Shown here piece by piece: positions 1 to 14,419 of a DNA stretch of 64,000 nt. The DNA lies in assembly GCA_033675545.1 (NCBI GenBank), contig JAWDGP010006922.1, positions 451,001-515,000 of the forward strand, in the 5' to 3' direction. The notes below the pieces were generated by a model that saw only the letters and a program-made list of their open reading frames with translations, made no database searches and was not told the origin of the DNA. Numbering within the stretch: the stretch's first letter is position 1; each line of letters opens with the position of its first letter. The DNA is from Elysia crispata. Its lineage: Eukaryota > Mollusca > Gastropoda > Plakobranchidae. A program made the translations under genes and the position numbers.

Positions 1-1326
1 TAAAAATGAAACTAAAACTTAAAAGCAGGGAGAGGCAGACACCGACTTTCGAAAATCATGTGAACATTCGATTTTGTAATGTTTTTGATAGTGGTTGAAA
101 TAAATTCAGTGCGTTCAATTTCATAATTTTCAGAAATGAAAAAACAAAAAAACAAAAACAAAAACAAAAACAAAAAAACAAAAAACAAAAACAAAAGCAA
201 CTAAACAAAACAGAAACAGTAAGAAAAGAAAAATTATGTAACAGAAACGTTCAAAGAGGAAATTGTAATCTACGAGCACTCGCAAAAGAAAACAAATATA
301 GAGTTTCTGTGACAAAAGGGAGGAATATAATAAGTATATACCACCGGAAACAAAGAATCCGCAGGCTGTAGAACACGAGTGAAAATAAATTTTTAGAGAG
401 TTGATATAAGAAAGTAGAGAGACATGTAAACTAACAAAAAAAAATAATAATCATAAAATAAAAACATAAACTTTTATGTATTTGTTTACTCTATACAATG
501 GGGGTAACTTTTAGTAAATTTAAGCTCCATTCTTTTTTTTTTTTTTTAAATAAAAAAGGAGACAAAGGTACAAGGGAAATAATCATTAAAATAGTGATTC
601 GAATTAAATGCCAGCTGCACTAAAATGACTGCGGCCCTGAACTTGAAGTAAAAAAAAAAAAAAAATCGAACATAAACCCCATGAAAAAACGCATGTGAGC
701 CCACAAATTAGTAACAGAATTTGGCCGAACTATGGCGTCTTTGAAGGAAACGAAAATTCCTGAAGATAAAGAGATTCACTCATATGCTATAGGCAGACGG
801 AAAAAAAAAACCCGCTCGTTCTTTTATAAAGTTAAAAAAAATAGGGAGAGAAGATTAGCCTAGTTAGAAAACTAGGAAATCATGTCCCCTAACCGAAAGA
901 GAATTCAGGTATCACGTTTCAACAGTTGAATAATAATAATATGTTATGGTACTTTCAAATTTCATGTCAGCAAACTTATTCTAAAGGTGAGCTGACATAA
1001 TGGCTTATTGGCTTTAGTTAATTCTGTAGCACATAGAGAAACATAGGCCTACTGTAGGCTTAACAACGGCAAGTGAAAAAAGAAAGAAAGAGCAAACAAG
1101 GCTGGGATTCTATTATAGACAAGCAGATCACTTTATATTCTTTTAGCTTTCCTTTCAAAATTTTAATTGATAGATTTTTCAGTGTAGAATTATCTAGTAA
1201 AATTTTTTTGGAATGCAACATAATGTTACTACGGCGCCTCGCCAAATGTGTAACAGGAAACAGTTTTGCGACGATGTCAAGCTCCAACAGTACGAAGGTA
1301 ATTCCTACTTCCTGTCAACAAACAAA
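1..1326. other. Intergenic flank and 5' region of ZNF830 homologue
   Basis: AT-rich sequence with no supportable exon. Positions 137-200 are a degenerate CAAAAA-type low-complexity run. It makes open frames of Phe/Leu/Val on the minus strand that are not coding. Several A or T runs of 10 or more follow. The last ~100 bases before the ATG at 1327 are less AT-rich and presumably hold the 5' UTR and promoter of the downstream gene. No TATA box or other clear promoter element was recognised. Confidence 0.6.
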
Positions 1327-4300
1327 ATGTCTGCCCCCAGGAAGAAAACAGTGTCCAAAGACGACATTCGACGTCTTATGAAAGAAAAAACATCAGTTAC
1401 AAGAAATTCAACTCCTAAAATTGAGCACCCTCTTGCAAAGTACAGTAGTTTTGTATTTTATAGAAGAAGTTGCGAATGGGTACGATATCTCTATTACACT
1501 AAAGAAGGCCTCTAAGGAAATGGAGGACTAACGAGCTGAGAAAACTCTCTGTTCAAATTTTCAGCAGGCCAATTTTTACCATATAGAACGTATTAATGCC
1601 GCAGTTATATGTAAATCATTTTTTTTTACTATGAATTACCTAGTAAAAGAAACTACAATGTCATATTTCCTATATCATATAGGCCTAATATTCTAACCAA
1701 CGTACCCAATCGGAAGTCCTCCCGTTTTTTTTTTTTTAAACAAATTTTCATATATTATCTTAATTCCAGTTAAAATAAAGTGGCTTCTAGATCTAATCTA
1801 GGTTTCTAGATATAGCCTTTTGAAAAATAAAAAAACTTCCGTACATAATTTCATTCTAGGTAAGACTTCTTTTCAGTTTGCACAGAAAAGAAAGTGTAAA
1901 ACATGAGGTAATCAGCAAAAGGCAAACTGTGGAACTCACTATGCATGATTATATGTGTAATGTTCCCATGAAAAATGAGGGAAGAGGGCACAATTTTTTA
2001 AAGCTTGTGTTTTATTGAGTTTCCAGTCTTCAGTAATTATTGTTCTCTTTATCTTAAATCGAATCTATGGACAATATTATGGTCTTTTATCTACAGCAGA
2101 ACTGTCAACCTAGTATGTACAGAGGTATTCTTTATTTTAATGGAGATTTTATGGTAATGAAGAGCAGGTCAGAATAGAATAAACTTAATTGATTAAATCC
2201 TATTGCGTCATTTAAATTCCCTATTAAATTTAAACCTTATTCTGGCACCAAAGTGGGAGAAGGTATATTTTTTTAGGTTGCATCCTGAATAGACCAGGAT
2301 CTGTCTAGATAGTAGATCTAGATCTGTATTCATGAGAAAGGCTTAGGCCAGAAAATAGGATTTATACAAAGCTTAAGTCTGAAAACTAAATTTTGTCCTA
2401 GGTCTTATTGTTGGGAATTTCTTCTGAAGTACAAATTTTGGTGTAAAGTTACACTTGACTTCAGGTTAACCTAAGTAATAAATTCTAGGCATGTTGATTT
2501 GTTCCCTACAAAAACTAAATAATGCTTATTTCTGGGTTCTTCTAATATTAGTGGGATAGTTTAATAGTCTAATCTGACCATTTCAGTAGAAGAAATGATT
2601 TTTCCAAGCTCTTTTATATTTTTTATAATTTAGATCTACAATCTTAATTCAGGTACAAATGAAACATGTCACCCACCAATGTATAGGAGTAAAGAAATTT
2701 ATAACGGATCTTGATTATAGTTTTTAATTTTCAACATTTTAAAGCCGATTCCTAAAATTTCAACATAGCTTCCTATTTTAGAGACATTCCCTCCTCTTTT
2801 TCAGATGTAGCTAGTCTATGTCCAAAATTTACCATAAATACCGACTAGTCTAGTAAAAAAATTAGCCTAGCTACGTCAATTTTTCATACCCCTTCACATG
2901 AATACGGCTCTTAGTCTATAATATATGCTAAAGGATTTAATTTTCAACATTGCCCTTGCCTGGAGAGAAGTCTGGGCTGAAATAGATGTTACCATTTATG
3001 GAGACAAAATTTGGTAGTAAACATGCACAAAAAGTAGATTGTAAATGGAACAGCAATGAGAAGACTCATCTTTCTTCAGATGTAAACAGAGCACACTTTT
3101 TAAAAGATCTGTCCTTCATCTTGTCACTTCATCCTTCTCCTTTTTATCCCAGTGATTGTAAAGTTTCAAAGTGTCAAATGGATGTGATTTTCAATAGGTT
3201 TCCAATCAACATTGAGTTTGTGTCCTGTTCATAGAAATAAAAATGTGTGTGCATGATGGCATTATAGATCTATTCATAAATTATTATTTTACTGTGCAGC
3301 CCTTTGAATTTATCCATACAGGTATAACAGCCTGCAACAGTTGGTCTGTGTGCTTTGCAACAATGTTATAAAAAATGATCTTTTATGGCCTGCTCATATT
3401 TTGAGCAAACAACATAAGGAGGTAATAAAAGCTACCATACAATATCTAAAAGTATTTTAATGATCTTGCAAGGGGAGTTAGTCCTCTAAGCTCAAAATCT
3501 TTTTTAAAAGTATCAAGTCTATAAAATGATTTACTCAAAACTATTTTGGCCCCAAAAAGATTTCATTCCAGATACAGATTGATTAGCTTTCTAATAAAAA
3601 ATGAATTGAGTATTAAATAATTGCTACCAAGAAATTAAAATCAACAACCTACAAGTTGTAAAGCATTTCAAAATATTTTAAAATTGAATTAAAACGTATG
3701 TGTAATTCATTGTATATTAGGAAAATTACTTTTTTTTTTACTTTCTTAAATACAGCGTGCTTTAGCGCTAAAGACCCAAGGTCCTTTGAAACCAAGCAGT
3801 GTTATTCCAACTGAAGGGAAACGAAAAGGCCAAGACAGTATAGAGGACAGACCAAGTGAAAAGAGGAAAAAAACAGGTGCTAATGTTAATGCAATTGTTT
3901 GCTACTATTTTGGGTTGGAGGGTAGAGGCATTGCATTTGTCATTTATGGTCTTTTTTCTTCTGTTCTTAACCCTATTGGCAGGGTTAAGTGGCAGTAGAT
4001 CTATCATTGCTGAGATTTTATGTTTCATTGTTTAAATGAAGTAGTGATTCTATATTGGTTCTTGCCAAAAAATGGACCAGTTGCTTTATTTTATTTTTGT
4101 CACCTTGTTTACATGATTTTGTTGGGTGAAATTAACTTCATTGGTATTGTGGCAAGTTTGTTAGAAGAGGGAGAAGTGAAATGTAAAGTAAAGAAAAGAC
4201 TGGCAGTGGACCTTTCATGTTTTATTTTAACCTAGGAACCATGACACTGAAGCAATATTAGAAGTTCATCTCCATTGAATTAACCAGCTAGTATCTAAAA

Positions 4301-7300
4301 CCCAAGATAATAGCCTGTTTAACTTGACTACATTATGTCTTTAAATTTTTGTGGACAATAAAATATTCAATACAAAATAAGAGGCAAAGGTGGTTACGAT
4401 TAATTTCCATTTATTGTTTTCTTCAACTTAATCTTACATGATGGATCCATTTTGTTGTTGTTAAAAAACATATTTAAATTCTTTCACTAGCTTTTTTTTT
4501 ATAGTAGGTTGTGAGGTTGCATGATTACTGATTTTGTCAGCGAAGAAAAATATGATTCTTGTTCATCATACAATTTAGCTCTGTAAATGCATGTATTAAA
4601 TTTATTTTCATGTAGGAAAACCAGAATACAGGATTTATGTATCTTCTTTATTAAAAAAAAATAATTTGAAGAGATCCCCTCCCCTTCTAAAGTTTACCTG
4701 CGCTTTAATAAATATCTGTTTGATTTAATTACAGAAACTGGTGTGCCTTCTAATCATTCAAGGTAAGGTATAAGATTGAAAGTTTTTCAAAGTTTCGTTT
4801 ATTCATTTAAAAAAAAATGAAGAGTTACTTGTTGAGTGCCATGATGGAATGTTATAAATACATGTATAGCAAAAAATAACAATTTTATAATTTATTTTTA
4901 AAAGTAATCTGAGACTTATCTAATAGTAGGGGATCAATTATAATCATTAAAAGGTAGCCAATGCTGCTATCTTTAGGTTAGGTCCATAGTAGCATGGTGT
5001 TGTTTTAAAATGCAATATGTGTTATAAAAATATTTTACGTAACAATAACACTTTCACAACATTCACCTCATAGACTAATCTTTAAAGAACTATGCTTATT
5101 GCCTGAAAATTTTTTTGTGGGAGAGAGACAGTTAAAATAAAAAAAGGAAGATGCGGGGGGGGGGGGGGGAGGTATGGTCAGTGATAGATTTTTGACAGCA
5201 TTGAACATTATTTTGTGATATAAGTTTTATGTTATATTGCTTGAAAAGCTTTTGTTAAAGATGGTTTGCCAGAAGAGAAGAAAAACTATTTAACCAAGTT
5301 GAGCCAGTTGTGATTTCCTTAAGAATGTTGTATTTTTTTTCAGCTTACCACCTGATTTTTTTGAGGGAGGTCAGAAACAGACGAAGACAGATGTTAAAGA
5401 GAGAGCCAAGGCAGCCTTGCTGGCAGGTTACTCATCATCCTCATCAGATGGGGAGGGGAATGACAGTGAAAATGATGAGGATAAATCACCACTAAAGCCA
5501 GATTCCTCCACTGTAGGCAGTTCAAAATCTCACTCAAGTGGGCTTCCAGCAGGTGAAGTAAACTCAACTATAATATGAAGCTTCCTGAAAAATTAAGATC
5601 CCTCACTGAAATGCCAATAATGTTTGTTTTGAAGCTAGTTCATTGCAACTTAACTATCTTTTTTCTCTCTTTACATAATTATGTAAATTAAAAATATGGA
5701 TCTTCTCAGACAAAACTACTCATAAACTCCTTATATCATTTCTCATAATACTTTGTTTACAACAAATGAAAGAGTTCATTATTCATTTATTGTCTTTTAA
5801 ATAGCACTTTATAATGCTCGTCAACAAGAAAATAAAATACAGCCTAAATTTATGGTATCATTGGACTTAAGTGACATTTAACTTTTCTTAGGTTTCTTGT
5901 ACAGAGGCAAATATATGATAGTTTTCTTTTCCCTTCTGATTTCTAAGAATTTATTTGTTATAAAGCTAGCTTGTTTGTTTTACATACAGTCAATATTTAT
6001 AATTATATATGTATATAACATGGTAGAGGAGGCTCCACCACCTCAAATAAATCCTCCTCCTCCTCCTTACAATCAGCTGGAACAAGGCTCTTCAAACTGT
6101 GTAATGAACCATCATGCTCTTTCGCCTCCACTGAAAAAGCACCCTCTCTCTCAAATGAAACTGGATCCTCCTACCTGATATGTTTTGCAAAATTTCTAGT
6201 TTCATAGTTGAGTAGATACCACTGGGATCAAATATATAGAGATATAATCAAGTTTGCTCCAGCATTATTTCTTTTAGTCATTGCATTCTTTAAATTCAAA
6301 TGTTTTTTTTATCTTACCTTCTTGCTTTATTGTTTCCTCAGACTTTTTTGATGATGGAAATGAACCTTCAAGCACAAAATCTGAGCCTCCACACAATAAA
6401 AAGATGTCAGAAGTTTTGCCAGAGGGCTTCTTTGATGATCCCAAAATGGATGCAAAGGTCATATTTTATTTATTGTTTTGATTTTCAAGTACTCTTTTTC
6501 AGGTTTCCTGTTCATAAAATCATGGCTGCTGCATTGCCTATAAATGATGATTATTAGAGAAAGTTGTTGCATATGAATTTCTTGAAAAATATTGGCACCT
6601 AAGCACTTCAATGCATATGCCCCTCTCAATGTGTGAATGCTGTAGTATTATTTTATAAAGAAAATTAGGTACAGTGATGACAAATTTTAAGAAATCGATT
6701 GATTATGTTTATTTCCTGATTTAGGTGCGGAATGTTGAATACAAAGACAAGGAAGAAGAGGAATGGGAACTTTTCAAGAAAACAATTAAAGAGGAAGCAC
6801 AGGTTAGTCTAAAATTTTTATAATGTACTAATATTATCTGTTTTAGCTACAGAAGCTGAGTTATTTGATCTATAAGAATAAAAAAAAAGTTAATAGTAAC
6901 GATTATGTTAAAATTGGTCCCATCTTTCACAATTGATTGTGGAGATTAATTATATGAACCACAGTATTTCTGTGTTTTTTAGATATAGCATAAAATAAAG
7001 TTTTATCAAGTAGATATAGCCATCTTGTGACCATCTGTCTGTTTTCGTTTATTTATTTAACACTTTTTTTTCCTCAGGCATGCTTTGCTTAATTGAGGCA
7101 ATGCTCTTTCAATATGTATTTAAAACTGATTTTTAAATGAAATTAAGCACACCCGATTGGAATTTAGATATCTTAAAATAATTTTTTTTAAAAAGATAAT
7201 ATTAAGCATTATCATATCTGATGGCATTGTTATTACTTTTTTTTTTGTATTTTGCTTGTAAATTGTGTTTTTGTGAATGTAACTGCACATATACATTAAT

Positions 7301-8488
7301 GTTCACAAATTAAAAAAAAAGCTGAAATTGAAAAAAAAAATTATGTTGTGGCATGGGTAAGAGCAGCAGATATCATAAGTCTGTTTTTTTTTTCACCCAA
7401 GATCAAATAGGTTCCTTTTAGTCAATATTCTTATAATGTCTTTGTAAAACTAAATTTTGAGTGAAGTGGTTTTCAATGAAACACAATAATTTCAGCAAAA
7501 CCACTATACATTTTTATAATTTGGAAACCTGACCAATTACATCACATAAGTCTAACAGTCTTATGAATATTTTTTCCATGTCCTTTAAAAAAATGAAAAG
7601 AATATATTTGATAATATTTTTATGTTTCCAATTTAAAAATGTGTTGTTTGAATAAAGTGAGAATAATGGAAGAGTAAAATGTAAATCAAAATATGTAATT
7701 GCACTTTTGTTGATCTTAATGCTTGCTACACCATGCTTATAGAAAGCAAATTTTCTTTTCATTTTTCTTTTCCATTCAGGTATCTGAAGTAATTATGGAA
7801 GAAGAGGATGAACAAGTCAATATTGACAGAAACATAGATGAAATCGATGATCAAATGTAAGTACATGTATCGCGGTTTTTCTAACTCTTCAGGCTAAAGT
7901 AATGGCATTTGTGGCTCTCTAAATTTGTTTTCTATCCTGATTTTGAACATGAAAATACAAACCAAAACTTTCGAAAAATCACCATTTGTTTCTTGAAGTG
8001 ATCATGATTTAATAAATGATTTGTTAAATATGCCTTAAAAAAAATGCAAATGTATTAAGAACCAATTGGTTTCATATGCTGTTTAGAACATTCTACCCTG
8101 AGGTTAAAAAGCTGTGAAGATAGAACTGAGTCCTAAGATTAGGACCATTAGGTTAGCATTTCAAAGATTTGTTGTGAGATGAATTACCTTCAGCAGTTGC
8201 TTTAAGATTGCCGTGAGGCCAAGTTTTTTTCATCCTTATGAAAATTCGTCCCTGGTGTGTTAAAATAACCATAAGAGCCATTAACATATAGGCCTAAATC
8301 CTTGCTCTTTACTTTGCAGACAAAGGTGGCAAGAAGTGGAAAATCTTCATGTTAAAAAAGAGATCATCTTGAAGACATCAAAGACCGACATAGCAAAGAG
8401 AGAAGATAGTGAGGAGGATGTAGATGAGGAAGATCTTGACGAATTTCTAGACTGGCGAGCCAAAAAGCCGTCCAATAGCAAATCTTGA
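1327..8488 (+). CDS. ZNF830: ZNF830 (CCDC16/OMCG1) homologue, nine exons, 336 aa
   Basis: CDS exons: 1327-1439, 3322-3421, 3756-3876, 4735-4762, 5344-5552, 6342-6457, 6725-6802, 7780-7856 and 8320-8488 (TGA at 8486-8488). All introns are GT-AG with matching phase and total 1011 nt. The N-terminus carries the family signature DDIRRLMKEK and HPLAKYN. It is followed by one C2H2 finger, C-x2-C-x12-H-x5-H (C47, C50, H63, H69), of the U1/matrin-like kind. The middle is Ser/acidic-rich with three LPxxFF motifs. The C-terminal third (LPEGFFDDPKMDAKVRNVE onward) is a charged probable coiled coil ending in an EFLDWRAKKP tail, as in human ZNF830 (372 aa). The family is nuclear, associates with the XAB2/Aquarius splicing complex and is needed for genome stability in early embryos. 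The start at 1327 was chosen because homologues begin close to it; an in-frame ATG at 1213 would add 38 residues without family support. Confidence 0.93.
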
Positions 8489-11400
8489 ATGAAGACTTTT
8501 TGACTGCTTCCATTCCTGTGAAGATAGCGGGCTAAATAACTTTCCAGCAATTCAGAGTTATGCTCTCAGTTATGTTTGCAGCAAGGACCCAATATTTTGT
8601 GATTCTCTGGTCATTTACATAAATGTCACTCTGAGACCTACTAAGATATGTTGTGGTCATTATTCATCTGATTTGAAATCAACTTTGTCCAGAGGTTGCA
8701 CATATTTCATGCGCTCTGTGCTGATGTTTTCTGAAGGTAAAAAGCTGACGAGTTTGCTTCAAAGCAACCTTCTCGAGGATATTTTTCAAGCTGAGAAGTT
8801 AATTTTGCTTTATCAGCTCCTGCATTAAACTTTTGTCATTATCTCTTTACTTGCTTTTCTCTCTGAAATTTTTTTTCACATAAAAGGCACATAAACCCAA
8901 GTGCCTTTTGATGTTTCATATCTATTCAATGAGTTTAAAGGAAATCGAAGAATACAAGAATAGTACCATCAAAGCAAAATATTTTATAGCACCTAACCCA
9001 GTGCTTCATGTTGTGCTATGGGAGGGGTGGCCAAGGAGCATGTGTTCGACTTTTTTTTTTTCTAATTTTTTATTTAAGAGACTGGTTGGAAACTGAAACT
9101 GAAATGTAGGGGAAGATATAAAATAACTGATTTTGAGAAACTAGGGAAGTGCTGATTCAAGATAATTTGAACTTTGTTTTAGTATTATGTGTGCAAATTT
9201 TGTCCTTGTCCAGATTAATGACAGTAAATTTATAGACTTTGTTCAATGGCTTCGAAAGCCGGTAGGCTCTTTTTGAGCTTTCACTCTTTTGAGAGTTATC
9301 TGTTTGAAAAGTAATTACAAAATGTTGAGCTTATAAGCAGCTTGCTTCTTGTAAAATTTACCATGGCTCGGTATGCTGCTGCAAGCTGAGTTTTATTATC
9401 AAACAACTGTCTGGCTTTGAAAATCTCTGTATGTATAAAAGTTTAGGGGCTTTGGAGGAAAACCGCATCATCACTCAAAATACATAAATTGAAACAGAAC
9501 TTTTACAGCCTTATTAACTGTACTTTTTTATACTTACATCTCTGAAAAAATACAAGTGTCACAGTTAGATAAGAGAAAGAAAACCTTGCAGTTTCTTAGC
9601 TTGTATGGACTTTCTTTAAATCACCATTTGGTAGTCAGGATTGTTGAGATATTCATAACTGAATTGTTGGTGTGGCTTAAAGTTTCAAATAAAATTTATG
9701 CTGAAAATAAGAAGGGAAGCCCTGTTTCGGGACTGATTAAGCCTCCAGGGCTAACAAAAGCAACTATCAACACTCAAAATGCACGTTTTATCACTTCTTT
9801 TAAGTCCTATCTGTTATCAATGACTGCCTTTTTCATTTTTACATACATGTATGTACAGCTATAAAAGTGCTATCTTTGTAATGGTCCTATACTCAACATG
9901 TGCAGTAAAGTACACTTTGCTCAAAGTATGGCAGAAGGAAATCATTCTGAAATATAAGAAATACTTTGAAACATGCTCTCTAAACATTACTGTATTCTTT
10001 AAAATTATTTAGAGATATTTTTAGGATTTAATATTTGAACTACAATGATGCATCATCACCTTTGTTCAGTTATCCTCGAAAATGAACTCTCTTGGTGTAC
10101 ATTGTGGACACAATGATCTTTAGTTAAGTTCTAGTATTTGATGGTAAAAGAAATATACATATCCTTCTAAATTATTTTAAGTAGTCTACCTGAGTAGATT
10201 TTTTTTTCATTTTTAAGAGACATTTTGAGTACAAGATCTGTAAAATTTACACACACTCTCTCTCTTTTTTTTTTTCTCTCACCTCCTCCCCCATTTTAGT
10301 GCATCTAACTTGCCTCATTCAATTTTTTTTTAATGAAAGGAAATGTTGCAAAGGTGGTGAATATTTTTTGGATAAGACATGAGCAGAGTAAAAAAAACTA
10401 AAATGGTTTAAGCCATCATAGGCAGTATTGAAGTTGAATAAATAAAACTTGCGGATGGCAAAAAATTCAAAAGATGAAACTGAATTTGAGGTTTAAGAAA
10501 AATTTACACTGATTTCTTCTTGTGGACTTTGCTTTAACTCAAAGGCAGAAGTTCCGATTTAAACATTTTCATGATTTGTTTGGGGAACTGAAAAAAATTA
10601 TGAAGATGCTAATCTACTTTTATGTTAACATAAAAGCACAAATAAAAAGGAAATTAAAAAAGTTGTCTTTTGCTCTTGAATTTTATATTAATTTTGTTAT
10701 ACAGTGTACAACTAAAACTGTAGATTGAACATATCATTTAAATTCCATCAAAATGATGCTTAAAGTTCTGATGGGTTGGATGTCTTAAGTTGGAGAGAAA
10801 AAAGGGTTTTAAAATTAAGAATTTATCTTTTCACGTGAAAAACGCCTATTTAACAGTAAAATATTTTATGAGACCTGCAAACCAAGGTTAATTATATAGC
10901 ATTTTTACAACTGTTACCAGAGAACAGTTTCAAGTTTTCAACTTTTTTAAACTTATTTCAATGAATGGATCACTTGACTAATTCACTGATATATTAAGGT
11001 TTTCATTCAAAGATTGTTGATTCCAATAAACAAAATGATTCTCAAAGTAAGTGCAGTATATAAGTCCTTAGCCTTTCCTGTATTTCGCAAGTCAAAAAAT
11101 GGTACCCTCAATACTTAACATGAATTTTTTTCCAAAATATATCAAGGTAACACTTAAAATGCTTTCTTCAACTAATCCTTCAAGCAAGTTAAATCGCTGT
11201 CAACATTAAAAACTGAAAATAAACAATTAAGCAAAATAAAGATTTAACAAAAATCGTACATCCTGTTGTTCATTGTGGTCTGAAACAACTATATTAAGGC
11301 CTTACATATACGCAATGCTTTCCTTGGAGTAAGGTCGAGACCATAGGTACATATATTTTCAATGCTAACATGCAGGATAATTTTCTATTGACTCTTTATC

Positions 11401-14400
11401 TCCTGGCCAGGTTTAATGAAGATTTTGTATCTACAATTTGATGCTCATACTTTTTGTTTCATGTTTTTTTTTTGTATCCACATTTTGCTACTGGTGACAC
11501 TTTTGTTAAAGTTTTTTTTTTCTTGTAATGTAATTTACTATTATAATTGTATCCTGTTTATCAATTATGGTGCATAATGCAGTAAAACCCTGTTAAACCA
11601 AAAATGTTCAAAACATGTCTTGGGTATGCCAAACTTATTTTTCCATCTTGATTTTATTTTCCTGTGACAATTGCCCTGCTTAAACCAAATGGGTTTTTGC
11701 TATACCTAGAATTTTTGCTTAACAGTGTTTCATGGTAAAGTTATTCTTCAACCCATCAACATCACTACTGTAATCATCATTAGTATAATCACTTACACTT
11801 TTATCAATATACTCATTACATGATCTTTACCATTATTATCACCAAGCATATACCTGAATTTACCCTGATGTTGTTTATTAGGGTTTGAATTGAGGCAATA
11901 TTCACATTAATTAAATAAATACAATAAATTACCTCTATAACTAACCAAGAACCTATTCTACCCCTAATTAGATCAGGTGCAGGGCTCTCAATATAAGTTT
12001 TAACGACAAACACAAGACTATCTTCCTTAATTCACTCAACACACACATCAAAGCTGCACTTCAGTTTAATATCATTTAAAAAGTCTGAATCCATTACTTT
12101 ATGCCAAAATAAAAAAAAAATTCAGGTGAAAAATATTGAGATGTCATCAGTGGCTTAAATGTATTGAAAACAACATTAAGATTCCTCACCAAGTTTTCCT
12201 TTCATCATGATAGGAACTACTTGACAAGAGTAAGGAAGTATTAAATCAAGAATTTCTAATAGGACCATGAAAATAAAAGAAAAAAAGAGGCTTTAAAATC
12301 AGGCAAATTGCAGATGTATCAAGCAATAAAAAAAAAAAAATTACAACTTTTTCTGTTATCTAATAGCTCTAGACATACATCAACATAACACTTGACATTG
12401 ATAAAAATGAATGGAAGCATATTTCTATAAAATCAACATGGTCTTCCTAACTTAGACAATTGCAATGATCCATGTATAACCACATTTGAGTTAAGAGAGC
12501 CCCAGAAATGGTAAACAAAGTGGTTACAGCACACCAAACCTAATGAAATACCTTGTGAAGATCAGCATTTCACAACATTGGTACACAGATTAGCATTATG
12601 TGATCAAAGATTTTAATTCTCCTACAAGCATTCTCTCATGGAAATAAATTACTTTTTTCACTAACCAGTAATGTTTTAAAAAACCAGAAATGATGCGTCA
12701 GCTTCTGCTGAGAGTAAATTGAGAAATATTAAGCTGCTCTTATTACACATTATCGATTTGTAAAAATACAGTTTTCACAATGTTTTCTACCCACAATAAA
12801 GATAAGAAGCAGGCTAAAGCAGAAATTCTTCACAAGGAAATTGATATTGTTTTGTCTTTTCTTTTATATACATATTCAAAAAGAAACGATAAACATCTCT
12901 ACAGAATATTATAATTTCAAGCAATAGTGATGTTAAAAGGTTGATTTAAAACAAAATGCTGTTATGAAACAATTCCATATTGTTTTGCATAAGTAACTCC
13001 AATAACTAAGAGCATGATATTATGTCAAAGGTTATGACAGTAGAAGCAGCAGCATTGAACAGATAGAAATGTATTATATTTCACATGAGCCATCTCCGTA
13101 AAGATAACAGCACAGTTCTCATCACAACAAGAAGTGACACTAAGATTTTCTCTGATGCAGACATCACTTGTTTGGTAAAATTAAAAAAAAAAAAAATTAA
13201 GATGGAAAAGACTTAGAATTAAAAGGCTAAAAATCCTTTAAAATTTCAAAATTAGCTCTGTACAAAAAAATGTTCTGTCTACAAATGTTATAAAATGAAT
13301 AAAAAGTTCAATTGATTCAACTTTCTAAAACAAATCATAAAAAAGCAGTTTTCTTCAATATCGGTTTTTTCTAGATTTTTTTTTTTTAAAGCCTGGATCA
13401 GGTAGGCTAAAGAAAGATACTGGAAAATTGTTAATGAAATGAACTTCAGTGCCACTGCTTCTGCTCTGGATCACACTAAAGATGCAGTAGAACCAAATCA
13501 TCTCAGTTAAAAGGCTCATATTTGGATTTCTCAAATGATAGTACAGTGGCCATTAAAGCCGCTTAAGAGACAAAAATATTTTGACTCATCATAGCCCCAC
13601 TGCAAAAAAACAATATCAGTGCGAAAGGATTTTAAAGAATGAAAAAACCTTATCAACTCAAGTGTTAACAGTGTTTCATTTACATATCTTGATTAAAAAA
13701 GTAGAAATCATGCGATATGTTTTTTGTTAATCTAATTTTACTGTTATTGAAAGGCAATCACAAGAAATGTCATAAACTTTTTCTACAATTTTGGCCCTTG
13801 AATCATTCCTATACTAATATTTCACATTTTAAATTTAGTAAATATAGTGCAAGGTTAAAAAAGAAGTCTACTGCATAATATACAAGATAAATTCTAGCAA
13901 ATTTCCTTGGCATACAAACATACTGAAATACTACATAGAAATACAAAACCAAACTGCTCACATAAACATAAAATATTTTTCATCAAACTTATAAAAAATG
14001 GAGTGGGCAAATCACACCAATTAAGATTATCATAAAAAAGTATAAACAAGATATAGACATTCTATTTAAAAAATAATTAAGGGGGTGCAAATATCTTAAA
14101 ACCAGTGGCAACAAATCAGATAAAGGAGAGGCTCACTTGAAAAAAAAACTGGAAGGATTTCAAAACATTTTTTTGCTCTTCATATAGCTTTAGAGAAATA
14201 TTAATTAGGTTTGAAAGAAAACATGGCTTTTTGTAGAAAACCCACAAGGAGGTCTGGTCAACTCCTACTTGAATAACTAGAATTATGAATTACTCATGTT
14301 CATTTTAAAAGATCAAGTGACTTTTCCCCAGTGAATTATCTTTCATTAAAATTGCTCATATCTAGGGTTGCTACCTGTTCATCAGGCAAGAAGTAACTAT

Positions 14401-14419
14401 CTTAGAACTGAAGAATCAA
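8489..14419. other. Convergent intergenic region between ZNF830 and the bHLH-HMG gene
   Basis: About 5.9 kb between the two stop codons, presumably holding both 3' UTRs. A candidate plus-strand AATAAA lies at 9688-9693 and others near 10440 and 11020. Poly(A) signals for the minus-strand gene were not assigned. There is no open frame with family resemblance. The only recognisable structure is a short inverted-terminal-repeat element at about 11580-11735, listed separately. Confidence 0.5.
11580..11735. mobile_element. Short MITE with ~27-bp imperfect terminal inverted repeats
   Basis: The left end reads CAGTAAAACCCTGTTAA and continues ACCAAAAATG. The reverse complement of the right end reads CCATGAAACACTGTTAAGC and continues AAAAATTC. 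These ends pair as imperfect inverted repeats about 155 bp apart. CAGT-type ends of this kind occur in pogo/Tigger-like non-autonomous elements. The TA target duplication is visible only on the right, so the copy is probably old. Confidence 0.5.

Noticed and set aside
1213-1326. In-frame upstream ATG extending ZNF830 by 38 residues
   Set aside because: The extension has no family resemblance and homologues start close to the ATG at 1327.
6021-6178. Possible extra Ser-rich cassette exon in the ZNF830 homologue
   Set aside because: One frame is open and Ser-rich, but the acceptor lacks a pyrimidine tract and the only in-frame donor is weak. Joining exon 5 directly to exon 6 gives LPADFFDDG, which matches the neighbouring LPxxFF motifs.
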